A stretch of 64,000 nt of DNA from Clostridium sp. DL-VIII (GCF_000230835.1 NZ_CM001240.1:1620501-1684500), one strand, 5' to 3'. Shown: positions 44,327 through 54,501, counted from the stretch's first letter. The notes: a model not told the origin generated them from the sequence alone. Numbers and translations are program-made.

Positions 44327-45595
44327 ATGAAGTATGTTAACAAAACCTTAAGAGGCTATGAAAGGGCTCTAGTATCTTTATTACTTGTTTTTACACTATT
44401 TTTATCATTTGGTTTTAAGGTAAATGCATCAACAATAAACTCTGATTACAAATCCTTTGTAATGGCACCATTAGAAAAAATAACAGATTGGAATGCTTTT
44501 AAAAATAAATTGATAACGCTGAAGAATAACGGAGTCTATGCAATTACAACGGATGTTTGGTGGGGAGATGTTGAAAGTAAAGGAGATAACCAATTTGACT
44601 GGAGCTATTATAAAACATATGCTGATGTCGTACGCTCATCAGGATTAAAGTGGGTGCCTATAATATCAACGCATCAATGTGGTGGTAATGTTGGAGATAC
44701 AGTAAATATATCTTTACCTTCATGGTTATGGAATAAAGATACACAAGAAAATATGGAGTATAAAGATGAAAAAGGGAATTTTGACAAAGAGGCTCTTAGT
44801 CCATGGTGGTCTGGAGCAAATAAGCAATATGATGAACTTTATGATTCATTTGCATTAAATTTTAGCGTATATAAAGATATTATAGCCAAAATATATATTT
44901 CTGGCGGACCAGCAGGTGAATTAAGATATCCTTCATATAATGCAGCTATTGGGTGGTCATACCCTAATAGGGGGTATTTACAATGTTATAGTGCAGCAGC
45001 GGAAGCAGATTTTCAAAACGCTATGAAAATAAAATATGGTACAGTAAAGGAATTAAATAGTGCATGGGGAACAAATCTTGCAAGTTTTTCACAAATCAGT
45101 CCACCAACAGATGGAGATAATTTTTTTGAAAATGGGTATAACTCAGTATATGGATGTGACTTTTTAAGCTGGTATCAAAGCGTACTTACAAAGCATTTAG
45201 CAGATATGGCATCAGAAGCTCATTCACATTTTGATCAAGTTTTTAATGTAAGAATAGGAGCAAAAGTATCAGGGGTACATTGGCTTATGAATAGCCCAAT
45301 AATGCCTCATGCATCAGAATATTGTGCAGGTTATTATAATTATAGCACTTTACTTGATCAATTTAAGGAATCAGATGTAGATTTGACATTTACATGCTTA
45401 GAAATGGATGACTCAAATGCAAATACAAGTCCATATTACTCAGCTCCAAAAACTCTTGTTAAGAATATTGCCAGCCTTGCAAGTTCTAAAGGAATAAACC
45501 ATTTTGGAGAAAATGCGCTACCTATCTCAAATAATAATCAGGCATATACTGTTCAGAGTGGTGGTGGGAATTATACTTGGAACTGGACGAATTAA
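44327..45595 (+). CDS. Secreted beta-amylase (GH14), catalytic domain only
   Basis: The 422-residue protein has a signal peptide of about 35 residues (RALVSLLLVFTLFLSFGFKV, then NAS). The GH14 catalytic domain follows: GVYAITTDVWWGDVE, HQCGGNVGDTVNISLP, and the two catalytic Glu residues in GGPAGELRYPSY and FGENALPI. It releases maltose from the non-reducing ends of starch. The Bacillus cereus and Thermoanaerobacterium enzymes are about 550 residues with a C-terminal starch-binding CBM20, while this one stops after the barrel (TWNWTN). Raw starch binding is therefore probably weak. GGAGGG precedes the ATG. Confidence 0.92.
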   Translation: MKYVNKTLRGYERALVSLLLVFTLFLSFGFKVNASTINSDYKSFVMAPLEKITDWNAFKNKLITLKNNGVYAITTDVWWGDVESKGDNQFDWSYYKTYADVVRSSGLKWVPIISTHQCGGNVGDTVNISLPSWLWNKDTQENMEYKDEKGNFDKEALSPWWSGANKQYDELYDSFALNFSVYKDIIAKIYISGGPAGELRYPSYNAAIGWSYPNRGYLQCYSAAAEADFQNAMKIKYGTVKELNSAWGTNLASFSQISPPTDGDNFFENGYNSVYGCDFLSWYQSVLTKHLADMASEAHSHFDQVFNVRIGAKVSGVHWLMNSPIMPHASEYCAGYYNYSTLLDQFKESDVDLTFTCLEMDDSNANTSPYYSAPKTLVKNIASLASSKGINHFGENALPISNNNQAYTVQSGGGNYTWNWTN

Positions 45596-45639
45596 TTAAG
45601 TTAGAAAAATATTATAATATTAAGGCTTGAGGCAAATAT

Positions 45640-45678
45640 AAAGCACATATGATTTTATAGTGAAATCATATGTGCTTT
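45640..45678. terminator. Bidirectional terminator between beta-amylase and putP
   Basis: AAAGCACATATGATTT (45640-45655) is the exact reverse complement of AAATCATATGTGCTTT (45663-45678). It lies between two convergent genes. Confidence 0.8.
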
Positions 45679-45716
45679 AAGTTTATGCTTCAATTGTAAA
45701 ATAATCCAATATAACT

Positions 45717-47192
45717 TTAGTTCATATCTAACAATGTCTTTTCCATTGTAGCAAATTCTTTATCAATAATGCTATTAGGCTTATAAGTTAGAAGGCTGAC
45801 AATAACAATAGATATAAGTGATAGGAAGAAACCTGGAATCATTTCATATAGATAGCTTGATAAACCTGAAGCTATCCATATTATAACTGTTAATCCACCA
45901 ACAATCATACCTGATAATGCTCCCCATTTGGTCATTTTTTTCCAATGAAGGCTTAATAGGAGAAGTGGTCCAAAAGATGAACCAAAACCAGCCCATGCTT
46001 GACCAACAATATCAAGGATTGTCTTATTAGGTAAATATGCAAGGATTGTTGCTAAAGCTGCAACTATCAGTACAGATAATCTTCCTATTATCATTTGTTT
46101 GTGTTCAGAAACTTCTTTCTTTAAAAATGTTAGATAAAAGTCCTTTGTAATTGAACTAGAGCAAACTAAAAGCTGAGATGAGATAGTGCTCATGATAGCA
46201 GCAAGTACTGCTGCCAGTATAATTCCTGTAATAAACGGATGGAATAAAATATCTCCGAGACGAAGAAAGACTGTTTCCGGATCACTTAATGGTGTTTTAT
46301 GTTCTGTAAAATATACTAGTCCTACAAGACCACTTGCAACAGCACCTAAGAGACCAATTGCCATCCATCCAATACCAATTCTTCGTGCTGATTTTAGTTC
46401 CCTTGGAGATTTTATGGCCATGAAACGAACAATAATGTGTGGCTGACCAAAATAACCAAGGCCCCAAGCCAGAAGACTGATGATAGAAGCTATACTGGTT
46501 CCTCTAAACATGTCGAACAATGCAGGGTCAATATTAGTCAACTTATTTGTAAAGGTGCCAGGATCTACTCCTATATTGATAAATGCTACAAGTGGCACCA
46601 TGATTAAGCAGATAAACATTAGTGTTCCTTGAAAGAAATCGGTAAGGCTTACTGCTAAAAAACCACCAAAGTAAGTATAAAGAACGACAACAGATAAAGT
46701 AACTACTACTCCCATAGTATAGGTTAATCCAAAAGTATCTAAAAATAATTTCCCTCCTGCTACAATTCCTGATGAAACATATAGAATAAAAAATACAAGT
46801 ATTACGATTCCAGATACTAAACGCAAAACATTTGATTTATCCTTAAAGCGATTTTCAAGGTAATCTGGAATTGTTAAAGAATCGTTTGCGACCTCAGTAT
46901 AAACTCTAAAACGTGGAGCAAGTAAAAGATAATTTAAATAGGCACCTATTGTTAATCCTATTCCAATCCAAAGACTAGATATACCGGTTAAATAGACTGC
47001 ACCTGGGAGCCCCATAAGCATCCAGCCGCTCATATCACTTGCTCCGGCTGATAAAGCAGTTACCATAGGACCAAGACCTCTGCCTCCAAGCATATAGTCT
47101 GAAATATTAGAGGTCTTTTTGTATGAATTGTATCCAATTATGAGTAAGATGAGAATGTAGATTGCAATAGCAGCAATGGACCATAATTTCAT
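45717..47192 (-). CDS. putP: Sodium/proline symporter
   Basis: The 491-residue sodium:solute symporter has about 13 membrane helices. PutP-type signatures include SDYMLGGRGLGPMVTALSAG, DMSGWMLMGLPGAVY and LAWGLGYFGQPHIIVRFMA, plus AAIMSTISSQLLVCSSSIT. It imports proline with sodium for osmoprotection or as an amino-acid source for Stickland-type metabolism. AAAGGATGATT precedes the ATG. It converges on the beta-amylase gene across a shared terminator. Confidence 0.92.
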   Translation of the reverse strand: MKLWSIAAIAIYILILLIIGYNSYKKTSNISDYMLGGRGLGPMVTALSAGASDMSGWMLMGLPGAVYLTGISSLWIGIGLTIGAYLNYLLLAPRFRVYTEVANDSLTIPDYLENRFKDKSNVLRLVSGIVILVFFILYVSSGIVAGGKLFLDTFGLTYTMGVVVTLSVVVLYTYFGGFLAVSLTDFFQGTLMFICLIMVPLVAFINIGVDPGTFTNKLTNIDPALFDMFRGTSIASIISLLAWGLGYFGQPHIIVRFMAIKSPRELKSARRIGIGWMAIGLLGAVASGLVGLVYFTEHKTPLSDPETVFLRLGDILFHPFITGIILAAVLAAIMSTISSQLLVCSSSITKDFYLTFLKKEVSEHKQMIIGRLSVLIVAALATILAYLPNKTILDIVGQAWAGFGSSFGPLLLLSLHWKKMTKWGALSGMIVGGLTVIIWIASGLSSYLYEMIPGFFLSLISIVIVSLLTYKPNSIIDKEFATMEKTLLDMN

Positions 47193-47580
47193 ATTGAATC
47201 ATCCTTTCTGTAAATATAAAAAACAAAATTCCATATTTAAAAATGTTTATGCAATATAATCGGAAATTTTTAAAAATAACAATGATATATTAACATATTA
47301 TTTAAAAAATAACAATTAAGTAAAAAGAATAATAAATATGAGATTGTTGTATTAGGGCCAAATAGGAATAAATAATATGATATTAATCTGAAGCGTTTAT
47401 AAACAAATAATAAAATTCAACATAAAAAAAAATAAAAGTTATATAATGGAAAAAACAGATTTATGATGATATAAAATGAACTTTTTTTCATTTTACTTAA
47501 TATAGATTTAATATAAAATGTTGAAATTTAATATAATTAGTGTAATAATGGAATATAATAGTATATATTATGATGTTAAT
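47193..47580. other. AT-rich region upstream of the riboswitch
   Basis: No open frame or strong secondary structure is present. It must hold the divergent promoters for putP and for the riboswitch-led transcript; TATAAT-like sequences are too common here to choose one. Confidence 0.4.
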
Positions 47581-47581
47581 A

Positions 47582-47662
47582 GCATACTTATCGAAAGGTA
47601 AGGACGCAAAGCTTTGAGTCTAAGGGAAAGTTTTTTTCTATGATCGTCAGGTTGCCAAATTT
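47582..47662 (+). ncRNA. Cyclic di-GMP-I riboswitch (GEMM)
   Basis: The core elements are in order: a stem closed by the CGAAAG tetraloop region, the invariant GGACGCAAAGC, the GAGTCTAAGGG segment of the second helix, and the tetraloop-receptor side ending in AGGTTGCC. This is the conserved GEMM/c-di-GMP-I aptamer. An intrinsic terminator follows at 47695, so c-di-GMP binding probably controls transcription of the downstream acyltransferase and chemotaxis-receptor genes. Whether it acts as on- or off-switch cannot be read directly. Confidence 0.9.
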
Positions 47663-47694
47663 ATTTTTTTATAAAACATGATTATAATATTTTT

Positions 47695-47724
47695 GGTGCC
47701 TAAATACTTATAGGCACCTTTTTT
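47695..47724 (+). terminator. Riboswitch expression-platform terminator
   Basis: GGTGCCTA (47695-47702) pairs with TAGGCACC (47711-47718), followed by six T. It lies about 33 bases after the c-di-GMP-I aptamer. Confidence 0.85.
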
Positions 47725-47993
47725 GTTGAAAATTTTCCTTAGTAAAAAGTGAGCTATATAAGCAGTGCATGATAAAATGCATAAAGGTTAGGAAGGAGTG
47801 TAACATATTTAGGTTAAAAGTTAACTTAAGTTGATAATGGTAATTAAGTTAAATTTTTATTATTTTAAATTCAGAAATCAGTTGTTTAATAGTTTGTGTA
47901 ACCTAGCGATATTTCAATATTTTAAAAATTGCAGTGCACATTAACGGGGAAGGGAGAAGATTATCTTTGCAATTTTGGTAATCAATACATAAA

Positions 47994-48728
47994 ATGGGTA
48001 AAATAGAAGAGATGTTAGAAAAAGTAAAAAATATATTAAATGAAGAGGTAAATAAAGAAAGTGTAATAAAAATTTTAGATTTAATAAAATGTCCTTTTCC
48101 TTTAGAAATTTTAGATGAGATAAAATTGTATGGAGATTATTTACCTAAGAATAAGGAATTAGGATTCACAAAGGAAAAAAGATATCTACATTTTTTATGG
48201 GAAGTTTTAGATAAGTCACCAATGTGTCTTATAGCTAACTTTGCTATTCCGTATAGACAGTTGTTAGCAAAGAAGTTATTTAAGTCTTGTGGAAAAAACT
48301 TCATAGCAGAAGAAAATGTTCGTTTCAATGTACCTGATAACATAGAAATAGGAGATAATGTATTCTTAAATAGGGGAACATTTTTAGATTCAAAAGGTGG
48401 AATAGTCATAGGAAATTCAGTTACATTAACTGAAGGAGTGACAGTTTTCACACATTCTCATGAAGAGCATGATCACGTATCAAGAACATATGCACCAGTA
48501 ATAATTAAGGATTATGCAAAAGTATATTCAAATACAACAATATTACCTGGTGTGACAATTGAAAAACAAGGAATAGTAGCGGCCTGTTCACTAGTTGTTG
48601 GAGATGTAAGTGGAAATACGATGGTCGGTGGAGTTCCAGCAAAGCCAATAAGAGAAAGAAAAAACTTTGAAAAAAAGGAAGCAGAATTAAACCATATATG
48701 GTTACATAATAGTGAATTTCAACAATAG
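47994..48728 (+). CDS. Hexapeptide-repeat (LbH) acyltransferase
   Basis: The 244-residue protein has a helical N-terminal region of about 100 residues, then left-handed beta-helix repeats: [40 protein letters not shown], then [19 protein letters not shown]. It ends with [14 protein letters not shown], the signature of the maltose/galactoside O-acetyltransferase family. It probably transfers an acetyl group to a sugar or polysaccharide. The leader is about 330 bases and includes the c-di-GMP riboswitch. No strong ribosome binding site precedes the ATG. The chemotaxis receptor follows 32 bases later. Confidence 0.8.
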   Translation: MGKIEEMLEKVKNILNEEVNKESVIKILDLIKCPFPLEILDEIKLYGDYLPKNKELGFTKEKRYLHFLWEVLDKSPMCLIANFAIPYRQLLAKKLFKSCGKNFIAEENVRFNVPDNIEIGDNVFLNRGTFLDSKGGIVIGNSVTLTEGVTVFTHSHEEHDHVSRTYAPVIIKDYAKVYSNTTILPGVTIEKQGIVAACSLVVGDVSGNTMVGGVPAKPIRERKNFEKKEAELNHIWLHNSEFQQ

Positions 48729-48760
48729 AAATTTTACATAAGTTTAGGGGGAGATTGATT

Positions 48761-50866
48761 ATGAAGATGTCGTTTAAATCAAAATTTATGGTTGCAATTT
48801 TGCCATTGGTAATAGTAGGATTACTATCTTTAACAGGAGTTGCATATATAAATTTTAGACATATATTAGAGACCGAATTGGTTAGCTCAATGTCAGAAAG
48901 AACAACTGAATCAACAAATCATATAAATACGTGGTTAACCGGAAGATTAGGAGAAGTTCAAGAAACGGTTCAGAATCCAATGCTTAATGCATTTTTGGAG
49001 AAAAATCCCAATGTAGATTTACAAAGTAATGATGGTTCATTAGCATTGATAGATGAAATAAATTCATCAAGATTTAAGTTTATAAATAATGCGTATCCTA
49101 ATGAATATGCAGCCTTACATATAGTAAATAATATAGAACCTAGTGAATGGAGTAGTCCAGATGGGTTAAATAAGCTTCAGGCAAGATATTACAATGTTAG
49201 TAATGGACAATTTGCTACAGCTAACTGGGCCAAAGGTGCTGCACAAGAAGCAGGAGAAAGATATTCTAAAACAAATGGTGTACCTTATGACGCAATATTT
49301 AAACCTACATACTCTCAAGCTTATGATAAAAATGTTGTTATGATGTTTGCGTGGCAGAAAGATAATCAGGGAAAAGCAATAATTGGAGCAGCTGCCAGTG
49401 TAACAATTGAAACCGTAGAAGATCAAGTAAAGAATTTAAAATATGGAAATAAAGGATATGGAATGCTAATAGGCAGTGATGGTACATTTATTGTTCATCC
49501 AAATGCTGACTGGGCTATGAAAGAAAAAATAGATTCAGTGAATGATCCTGATTTGACTAAACTTAGTGAACTTATTAAAGAGGGTAAGCCAGGAGTTTTC
49601 AGCTTTGGAAGCGGATCTGATAAAAAGATTGCCTTTTATGCTAAGGTGCCAGTAGCAGATTGGACAGTTGTTAATGTAGTTTATGAAAATGAACTTTTTG
49701 CATCAGCTGATCGCCTTATATTAATGATGCTTGGATTAGCTGTGGCAATCATAGTAATTTTATCTATAGTAATATTTGCGGTTACAACTCATTTAATTAA
49801 GCCTTTAGTAAAGCTTAATAAGTTTGCTCAGGTTGTATCAACCGGGGACTTAAGTGGATCAGTTGAAGTAAAATCCAAAGATGAAATTGGAAATCTTGCA
49901 GAAGCCTTTAATAATACTATTGGAGCATTGAGGGGAATAGTGCAGGATATAACTGATGAGTCAGCCAAAGTTAATGAAGTTTCTGCAAGTCTTGCTAATT
50001 CATGTGATGACAGTACTAAAGTTACTGAGGAAATTGCTAAGGCAATAGAATCAATAGCGGGAAATACTACTGAACAATCAAGGCAGGTAACAATAGCCAG
50101 CGAAAAGACGATTGAAATGGAAGAAGTGAGCAGAGCAGTTGTGAATAAGTGTAACAATATGCTTGAAACAGCTGAGGAATCTCACAATATAAGTGCAGTT
50201 GCTTTTGAAGCTATAGATAAATCTGTAGCTAGTATGAAAATAATTGTTGATAATAATCAAACTAATCTGGAAGAAAGCAAAATATTGCTTGAAAAATCAA
50301 ATGAGATTGGGAAAATAGTTGAAGTAATAACTAACATTGCAAGTCAAACTAACTTACTTGCATTAAATGCAGCAATAGAAGCAGCAAGAGCAGGAGAACA
50401 AGGAAAAGGATTTGCAGTTGTTGCAGATGAAGTTAGAACTCTTGCGGAACAATCAGCTACTGCAGCAAGCCAGATATCAAAGCTAATAAGTGGTGTACAA
50501 GGGCAAATTGAAAATATAACTAATAGTATGAATGAAGGTTCAAAAGAAATAACTGTTGGTATGGAAACAGCAGTTAAAGCTGAATCTCATTTTGATAATA
50601 TTGAAAAAGCCATAAGTAATATTTTTGATGTAGTAAGAGATGTATATAATTCTACAGAAACAATGATTAAGACAGCTAAAGATACTGTGGCAGAAATGCA
50701 GGAAACATCAGTTATATCAGAACAAACAGCATCTGCAACAGAAGAAGTATCAGCATCTGCAGAAGAACAGGCAGTTACTATGGATGAAATCGGAAATTCA
50801 GCCAGCCAATTATCAAAACTTGCAAGCAGACTAAGTGAGTTAGTAGCACAATTTAAAGTTAAATAG
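48761..50866 (+). CDS. Methyl-accepting chemotaxis protein (dCache type)
   Basis: The 701-residue receptor has TM1 ([21 protein letters not shown]). An extracytoplasmic domain of about 270 residues with dCache features follows ([40 protein letters not shown]). TM2 ([20 protein letters not shown]), HAMP ([20 protein letters not shown]) and the signalling domain with hairpin tip [20 protein letters not shown] complete it. The start at 48761 follows AGGGGGAG; a TTG at 48755 is also in frame. It senses an unknown ligand and signals to CheA. Its position behind a c-di-GMP riboswitch links it to motile/sessile switching. Confidence 0.92.
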   Translation: MKMSFKSKFMVAILPLVIVGLLSLTGVAYINFRHILETELVSSMSERTTESTNHINTWLTGRLGEVQETVQNPMLNAFLEKNPNVDLQSNDGSLALIDEINSSRFKFINNAYPNEYAALHIVNNIEPSEWSSPDGLNKLQARYYNVSNGQFATANWAKGAAQEAGERYSKTNGVPYDAIFKPTYSQAYDKNVVMMFAWQKDNQGKAIIGAAASVTIETVEDQVKNLKYGNKGYGMLIGSDGTFIVHPNADWAMKEKIDSVNDPDLTKLSELIKEGKPGVFSFGSGSDKKIAFYAKVPVADWTVVNVVYENELFASADRLILMMLGLAVAIIVILSIVIFAVTTHLIKPLVKLNKFAQVVSTGDLSGSVEVKSKDEIGNLAEAFNNTIGALRGIVQDITDESAKVNEVSASLANSCDDSTKVTEEIAKAIESIAGNTTEQSRQVTIASEKTIEMEEVSRAVVNKCNNMLETAEESHNISAVAFEAIDKSVASMKIIVDNNQTNLEESKILLEKSNEIGKIVEVITNIASQTNLLALNAAIEAARAGEQGKGFAVVADEVRTLAEQSATAASQISKLISGVQGQIENITNSMNEGSKEITVGMETAVKAESHFDNIEKAISNIFDVVRDVYNSTETMIKTAKDTVAEMQETSVISEQTASATEEVSASAEEQAVTMDEIGNSASQLSKLASRLSELVAQFKVK

Positions 50867-50895
50867 TTATATAAAATATGAAATCATGTTAGAGG

Positions 50896-50936
50896 ACTAT
50901 TGCAAAATGATATTAATTATTTTGCAATAGTTTTTT
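50896..50936 (+). terminator. Terminator after the chemotaxis receptor
   Basis: ACTATTGCAAAAT pairs perfectly with ATTTTGCAATAGT, followed by six T. Confidence 0.85.
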
Positions 50937-51021
50937 ATGCGCATAACTACTATAAATTAGAACAATCTTCGATAAAATATCATACTATACACCATAAATA
51001 CTATTAGGAGATGCTTTCTTC

Positions 51022-51576
51022 GTGAAAAGAGAATTGAGAGTATTAATTGGTTTAATGATTTCATGTGTGATGGTTATATCTATGTTTGGATGCAGTAATA
51101 GTAAATCTACTAGTGGTGGTATAGTAACTGTACGTTTAAATGAAGTAACTCGTTCTGTCTTCTATGCACCAATGTATATAGCAATGAGTCAGGGATATTT
51201 TAAAGAAAATGGAATTGAAATTGATTTGCAGACAGGACAAGGTGCTGATAAGACTATGCAGGCAGTTATGAGTAAATCAGCAGATATTGGTTTTTGTGGT
51301 CCAGAACAAACAATTTATATTAATAATCAAGGAAGAGAAGATTACCCAATACTTTTTGCTCAGCTTACACAAAAGGATGGGTCATTTTTAGTTGGAAGAA
51401 ATAAAGAGGATAATTTCAGTTGGCAAAATATAAAAGGGAAGAAAATCATAGGTGGAAGGCCCGGTGGCGTACCAGAAATGGCCTTTGAATATGCCATGAA
51501 GCAAAATAATATTAATCCTAAAACTGATGTTGATATGGTTACTAATATAGATTTTGCTGCAACTGCAGGCGCATTT
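51022..51576 (+). CDS. ABC transporter substrate-binding lipoprotein, 5' part of split gene
   Basis: This is the first 185 codons of a NitT/TauT-type (SsuA/ThiY-like) solute-binding protein. The start is GTG with AGGAG upstream. A lipoprotein signal peptide ends in MISMFGCS, with the lipobox Cys. The binding domain follows: TRSVFYAPMYIAMSQGYFKE, ADIGFCGPEQTIYIN and KKIIGGRPGGVPEMAFEY. The family continues into a second lobe, which is found intact at 54502-54963. The reading frame enters the inserted element after codon 185 and stops at 51705 with 43 unrelated residues. The truncated product should not bind substrate. Joining at the GCATTT repeats restores a 338-residue protein. Confidence 0.88.
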
Positions 51577-51635
51577 GAGTGCTACATTAAAAAGCGCCTT
51601 TTCAGGCGCATGAAAGTATGGTATAGATTAACATT

Positions 51636-53246
51636 TTATTTTTTTAAATGGGACTTATTGGTGCAAAGCGGAGTAATAATAATTTCGTTAGTATCTGAAT
51701 TGTAAGAAATATGGTTAATAAGAGAATTTATAAGAAACCTTCTTGTAAAATGATCAGCATTTTCCCATAAATTTTTAAAGTTAAGAATCATAGAAGTATA
51801 AGCATCAATTTCTTTGATAGCGGCTTTAAAATCATTAATGTTTTCTAATTCAGACTTCTTAAGTTTTAATTTATTTAGATCTTTGTTTAATTCTTCGATT
51901 CTGGAAGAGAGTAATTCATATATATTAGGATTTAAAGAAAGCTTGTCTACTAAATTTTTTATTTTTAGCTTCTTTTGAGAGATTTGCTTCTCATAGGATT
52001 TTATATTATTTTTATCTATAGATTCAGTTTCTAAGGATTTTTTATATTCTTCAATGGCTTTAATTAATGAGCCTTTATTTTCAGAGGCTTTAAAAAGCTC
52101 TTTTAGAACAGATTCTTCTAACTTATCAATTCTTATATTTTTGGAATCACAGACGGTAGCGGTTGGATTAATTTTATTTATACATACATAATACCTAAGT
52201 ATATTACCAGTTCTTTTAGAAATATGGCCTTGTTTTTGTATCATTCTTCCACCACATTTCGCACAATGTAACACAGAGTTAAATACACAATATGCACTGC
52301 CATTAACTAATCTAGGAGCAAGATCCTTATTTTTATCTAATTGTCTTTGAACTTTAATCCATAAAGTGTCTTCAATTATTCCTTCATGTTTTGAGATAGA
52401 AAGAATCCATTCACTAATATCCTTATATTTATCTTTAGAGTCTTTTTTATTATAGATTAAAATCCCATTACCATTTGGTTTACCAAATACAATTGTACCC
52501 TTATTTGAAAGATAATTTATTACGAGATCAGAGGATTTAACGTAAACTGGATTTCTAAGTAGGAGTTGTAATGCTTTTATATCCCAGTTAGAATTTCTTT
52601 TTGTTTTAATATTGTTTTCTAGAAGATATTTTTGAAGCTTTCCAAGGCTTCCAAGAAATAAATATTGCTCAAAGAAGAATCTTACTAGAGAGAGATCTTT
52701 ATCAATAGGTGATAATTTCATCATCTTTTTTTGCTTAGAGTTATTATCTAAATAATATTCAGGCTCGGAAGAAAAACCAAAAGGCGGAGTACCACCAAGC
52801 CATCGGCCAGTTTTTGCAAGTTCATACATGTTATCTTTAATACGTTCAGCTATGGTTTCACGCTCCAATTGAGCAAATACGCTGCTAATAAACATCATGG
52901 CAGTACCCATAGGACTAGAAGTATCGAACTGCTCTCGTATTGAAATAAAATCTATGCCGAGTTTTTTTAACTCATCAATAAGAGTAGAGAAATCAGAAAC
53001 ATTTCTACTAATTCTATCAAGTCTATAGCAGATAATTGCATCAAATTTTTTTGATTTAGCATCTTTCATCATAGATTTAAATTCAGGTCTGTTTATGTTA
53101 CCACCTGAAAAACCTTCATCTTCATATATGTAAATATCATCATAACCATTATTTTTAGCATAAAATTTGCATAATTCTATTTGATTTTCTACGCTTTCAC
53201 CTTTGCCAGTAAATTTTGATTTTCTTGAGTAAATGGCTGCTTTCAT
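51636..53246 (-). CDS. Large serine recombinase of the inserted element
   Basis: The 536-residue recombinase has an N-terminal resolvase domain (MKAAIYSRKSKFTGKGES). The catalytic Ser is in YSRKS, and ICYRLDRISRNVSDF and MGTAMMFISSVFAQLERETI follow. The recombinase domain (LLRNPVYVKSSDLVIN) comes next. A zinc ribbon shows CAKCGGRM with Cys residues in YYVCINK and TVCDS. A long C-terminal coiled coil (about 400-490) completes the phage-integrase type. It resembles SpoIVCA/SprA-class enzymes that excise intervening elements. It lies 60 bases from the left end and is transcribed toward it. GGAGG precedes the ATG. Confidence 0.92.
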   Translation of the reverse strand: MKAAIYSRKSKFTGKGESVENQIELCKFYAKNNGYDDIYIYEDEGFSGGNINRPEFKSMMKDAKSKKFDAIICYRLDRISRNVSDFSTLIDELKKLGIDFISIREQFDTSSPMGTAMMFISSVFAQLERETIAERIKDNMYELAKTGRWLGGTPPFGFSSEPEYYLDNNSKQKKMMKLSPIDKDLSLVRFFFEQYLFLGSLGKLQKYLLENNIKTKRNSNWDIKALQLLLRNPVYVKSSDLVINYLSNKGTIVFGKPNGNGILIYNKKDSKDKYKDISEWILSISKHEGIIEDTLWIKVQRQLDKNKDLAPRLVNGSAYCVFNSVLHCAKCGGRMIQKQGHISKRTGNILRYYVCINKINPTATVCDSKNIRIDKLEESVLKELFKASENKGSLIKAIEEYKKSLETESIDKNNIKSYEKQISQKKLKIKNLVDKLSLNPNIYELLSSRIEELNKDLNKLKLKKSELENINDFKAAIKEIDAYTSMILNFKNLWENADHFTRRFLINSLINHISYNSDTNEIIITPLCTNKSHLKK

Positions 53247-53586
53247 AGTTATACCTCCAAAATATTTATGTTAGTGCTTGCGGCTTTATACATAGATTAA
53301 ATCGATTAAGTACAGCTAAATATATTTATTAAAAATTAGTGGAAAAAATACTATACTTCACAGCAATTATATGCATTATGAAAATATTTACTACGTGGCA
53401 AATAGAAAAAGATATTTTTAATTTACTTGATAGTCAAGTTGATAAAAGTGCGAAAGATGATTACTAGATAATAAAAAAATACCTGTAAATGATATTTGCA
53501 TTTATAATAATAAATCTTTTAAGGTAACGTATTGAGGTAATAAAACATATAATGAAATGATTTATATTATATTTGGAGGAATAGAT
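53247..53586. other. Intergenic region inside the element
   Basis: This holds the divergent upstream regions of the recombinase and the 57-residue gene. No clear sigma-E, sigma-K or other promoter could be assigned by eye. No open frame of note is present. Confidence 0.4.
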
Positions 53587-53760
53587 ATGAAAGGTGATAT
53601 ATTGAAGGCAACCATAATAGAATTAGTAGGATTGGATGACAAAAAAGGTTTTGACGAATTAGTGGCAGAATTGCAAGTTGTTGCTGTTATGAAAATGTGT
53701 CCTCCAGAAATAAGGCTGCAAGTGTTAAATAACGCTTTAAAAATATTAAAAACAAATTAA
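53587..53760 (+). CDS. 57-residue protein, candidate recombination directionality factor
   Basis: The small acidic/hydrophobic helical protein (MKGDILKATIIELVGLDDKK...) starts at the ATG at 53587, with GGAGG eight bases upstream; the open frame also extends to 53557. No family was recognised. Large serine recombinases normally need a small partner to excise (SprB for SprA is a similar-size protein). This is the only small cytoplasmic gene in the element and is transcribed away from the recombinase. Assignment as directionality factor is inference from size and place. Confidence 0.5.
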   Translation: MKGDILKATIIELVGLDDKKGFDELVAELQVVAVMKMCPPEIRLQVLNNALKILKTN

Positions 53761-53816
53761 TTCTTAGAAATCAAAAACATATGTGGTGTCCGATTCAATA
53801 TGAAGAGTTTTGTATA

Positions 53817-54134
53817 TTAAGAAAAGACTATATCACCTTTACCAACTATTAAAATATTATAATTAGATTTAAGCGGAAGTAGAATATGCTTTAATGATTG
53901 AGGCTCTAAACGAACAGATTCTTGTATTCGTTCTTGATCGTCAAAAATAATTAAGTAGGCATTATAATTAGTGGAAGTATTTCGAACTGCATAATTAGTA
54001 TTTTCCATTAGGTTTAAATCTTTTAATGTATAAAATCCTTGAGAGAAAGGCTTAGTATCAGCCATAGTAGTTGCTATGCTCATAGTAAATGATAAAAATA
54101 AAAAAATAAAGAATACAGTAATATATTTTTTCAT
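53817..54134 (-). CDS. Small secreted protein carried by the element
   Basis: The 105-residue protein has a clear signal peptide (KKYITVFFIFLFLSFTMSIA, then TTMADT). A small beta-rich domain follows: NTNYAVRNTSTNYNAYLIIF, ERIQESVRLEPQSLKHILLP and NYNILIVGKGDIVFS. The start at 54134 has AAAGGTGG seven bases upstream; an earlier ATG at 54152 is less likely. No family was recognised. The mature domain could coat the surface or bind another protein. It is the only visible cargo of the element besides recombination functions. Confidence 0.6.
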   Translation of the reverse strand: MKKYITVFFIFLFLSFTMSIATTMADTKPFSQGFYTLKDLNLMENTNYAVRNTSTNYNAYLIIFDDQERIQESVRLEPQSLKHILLPLKSNYNILIVGKGDIVFS

Positions 54135-54227
54135 TACATGACCACCTTTCATAATTCTTAGTTAGTAAAATATAAAGAAGTATATTTTTTATTATGTGAA
54201 GATAGAAAAAATATATTCAAAATAAAA

Positions 54228-54262
54228 AAAGAAACTAGAGGGTAAACTAGTTTCTTTTATAT
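54228..54262. terminator. Hairpin inside the element
   Basis: AAAGAAACTAG (54228-54238) pairs perfectly with CTAGTTTCTTT (54246-54256), with a T-rich tail. It lies upstream of the secreted-protein gene and could stop plus-strand transcripts before the right end. The rest of 54263-54495 holds no gene. Confidence 0.55.
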
Positions 54263-54501
54263 ATAGGGATTTAGGGTATATAAAGTATTGAAATTTATAA
54301 GGGGTAAATATTCAATACCTACTTTATGACAATTCCATTGTACGATATTTTATGATTTATTTCAACAATAACCATAAAAAAAATAATATGGGATACAGAA
54401 CAAAAATTGGATTGGTAAAAAATACGATTTAAATTACGCATATTCTTAAAAAAAAATTAAGAGGGGATCCCTAAAATCGCTTTTTCATGTAGTGAGCATT
54501 T

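Larger units (their letters stand above)
51571..54501. mobile_element. Serine-recombinase element splitting the substrate-binding protein gene
   Basis: The element occupies about 51577-54501 (2,925 bp) between direct repeats GCATTT at 51571-51576 and 54496-54501. Near each end are inverted repeats: CTACATTAAAAAGCG (51582-51596) against the reverse complement of CGCTTTTTCATGTAG (54478-54492), 14 of 15 matching. It encodes a large serine recombinase, a 57-residue protein and a secreted 105-residue protein. Recombination between the repeats would rejoin the host gene in frame (codons Ala-Phe-Lys-Gly-Gly). The layout parallels skin in sigK. Confidence 0.85.

Noticed and set aside
46186..46446. 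Plus-strand frame inside putP
   Set aside because: It is a shadow of the symporter gene on the opposite strand.
51577..51705. C-terminal 43 residues read from the element after codon 185 of the binding protein
   Set aside because: The sequence is unrelated to the protein family and results from the frame entering the inserted DNA.
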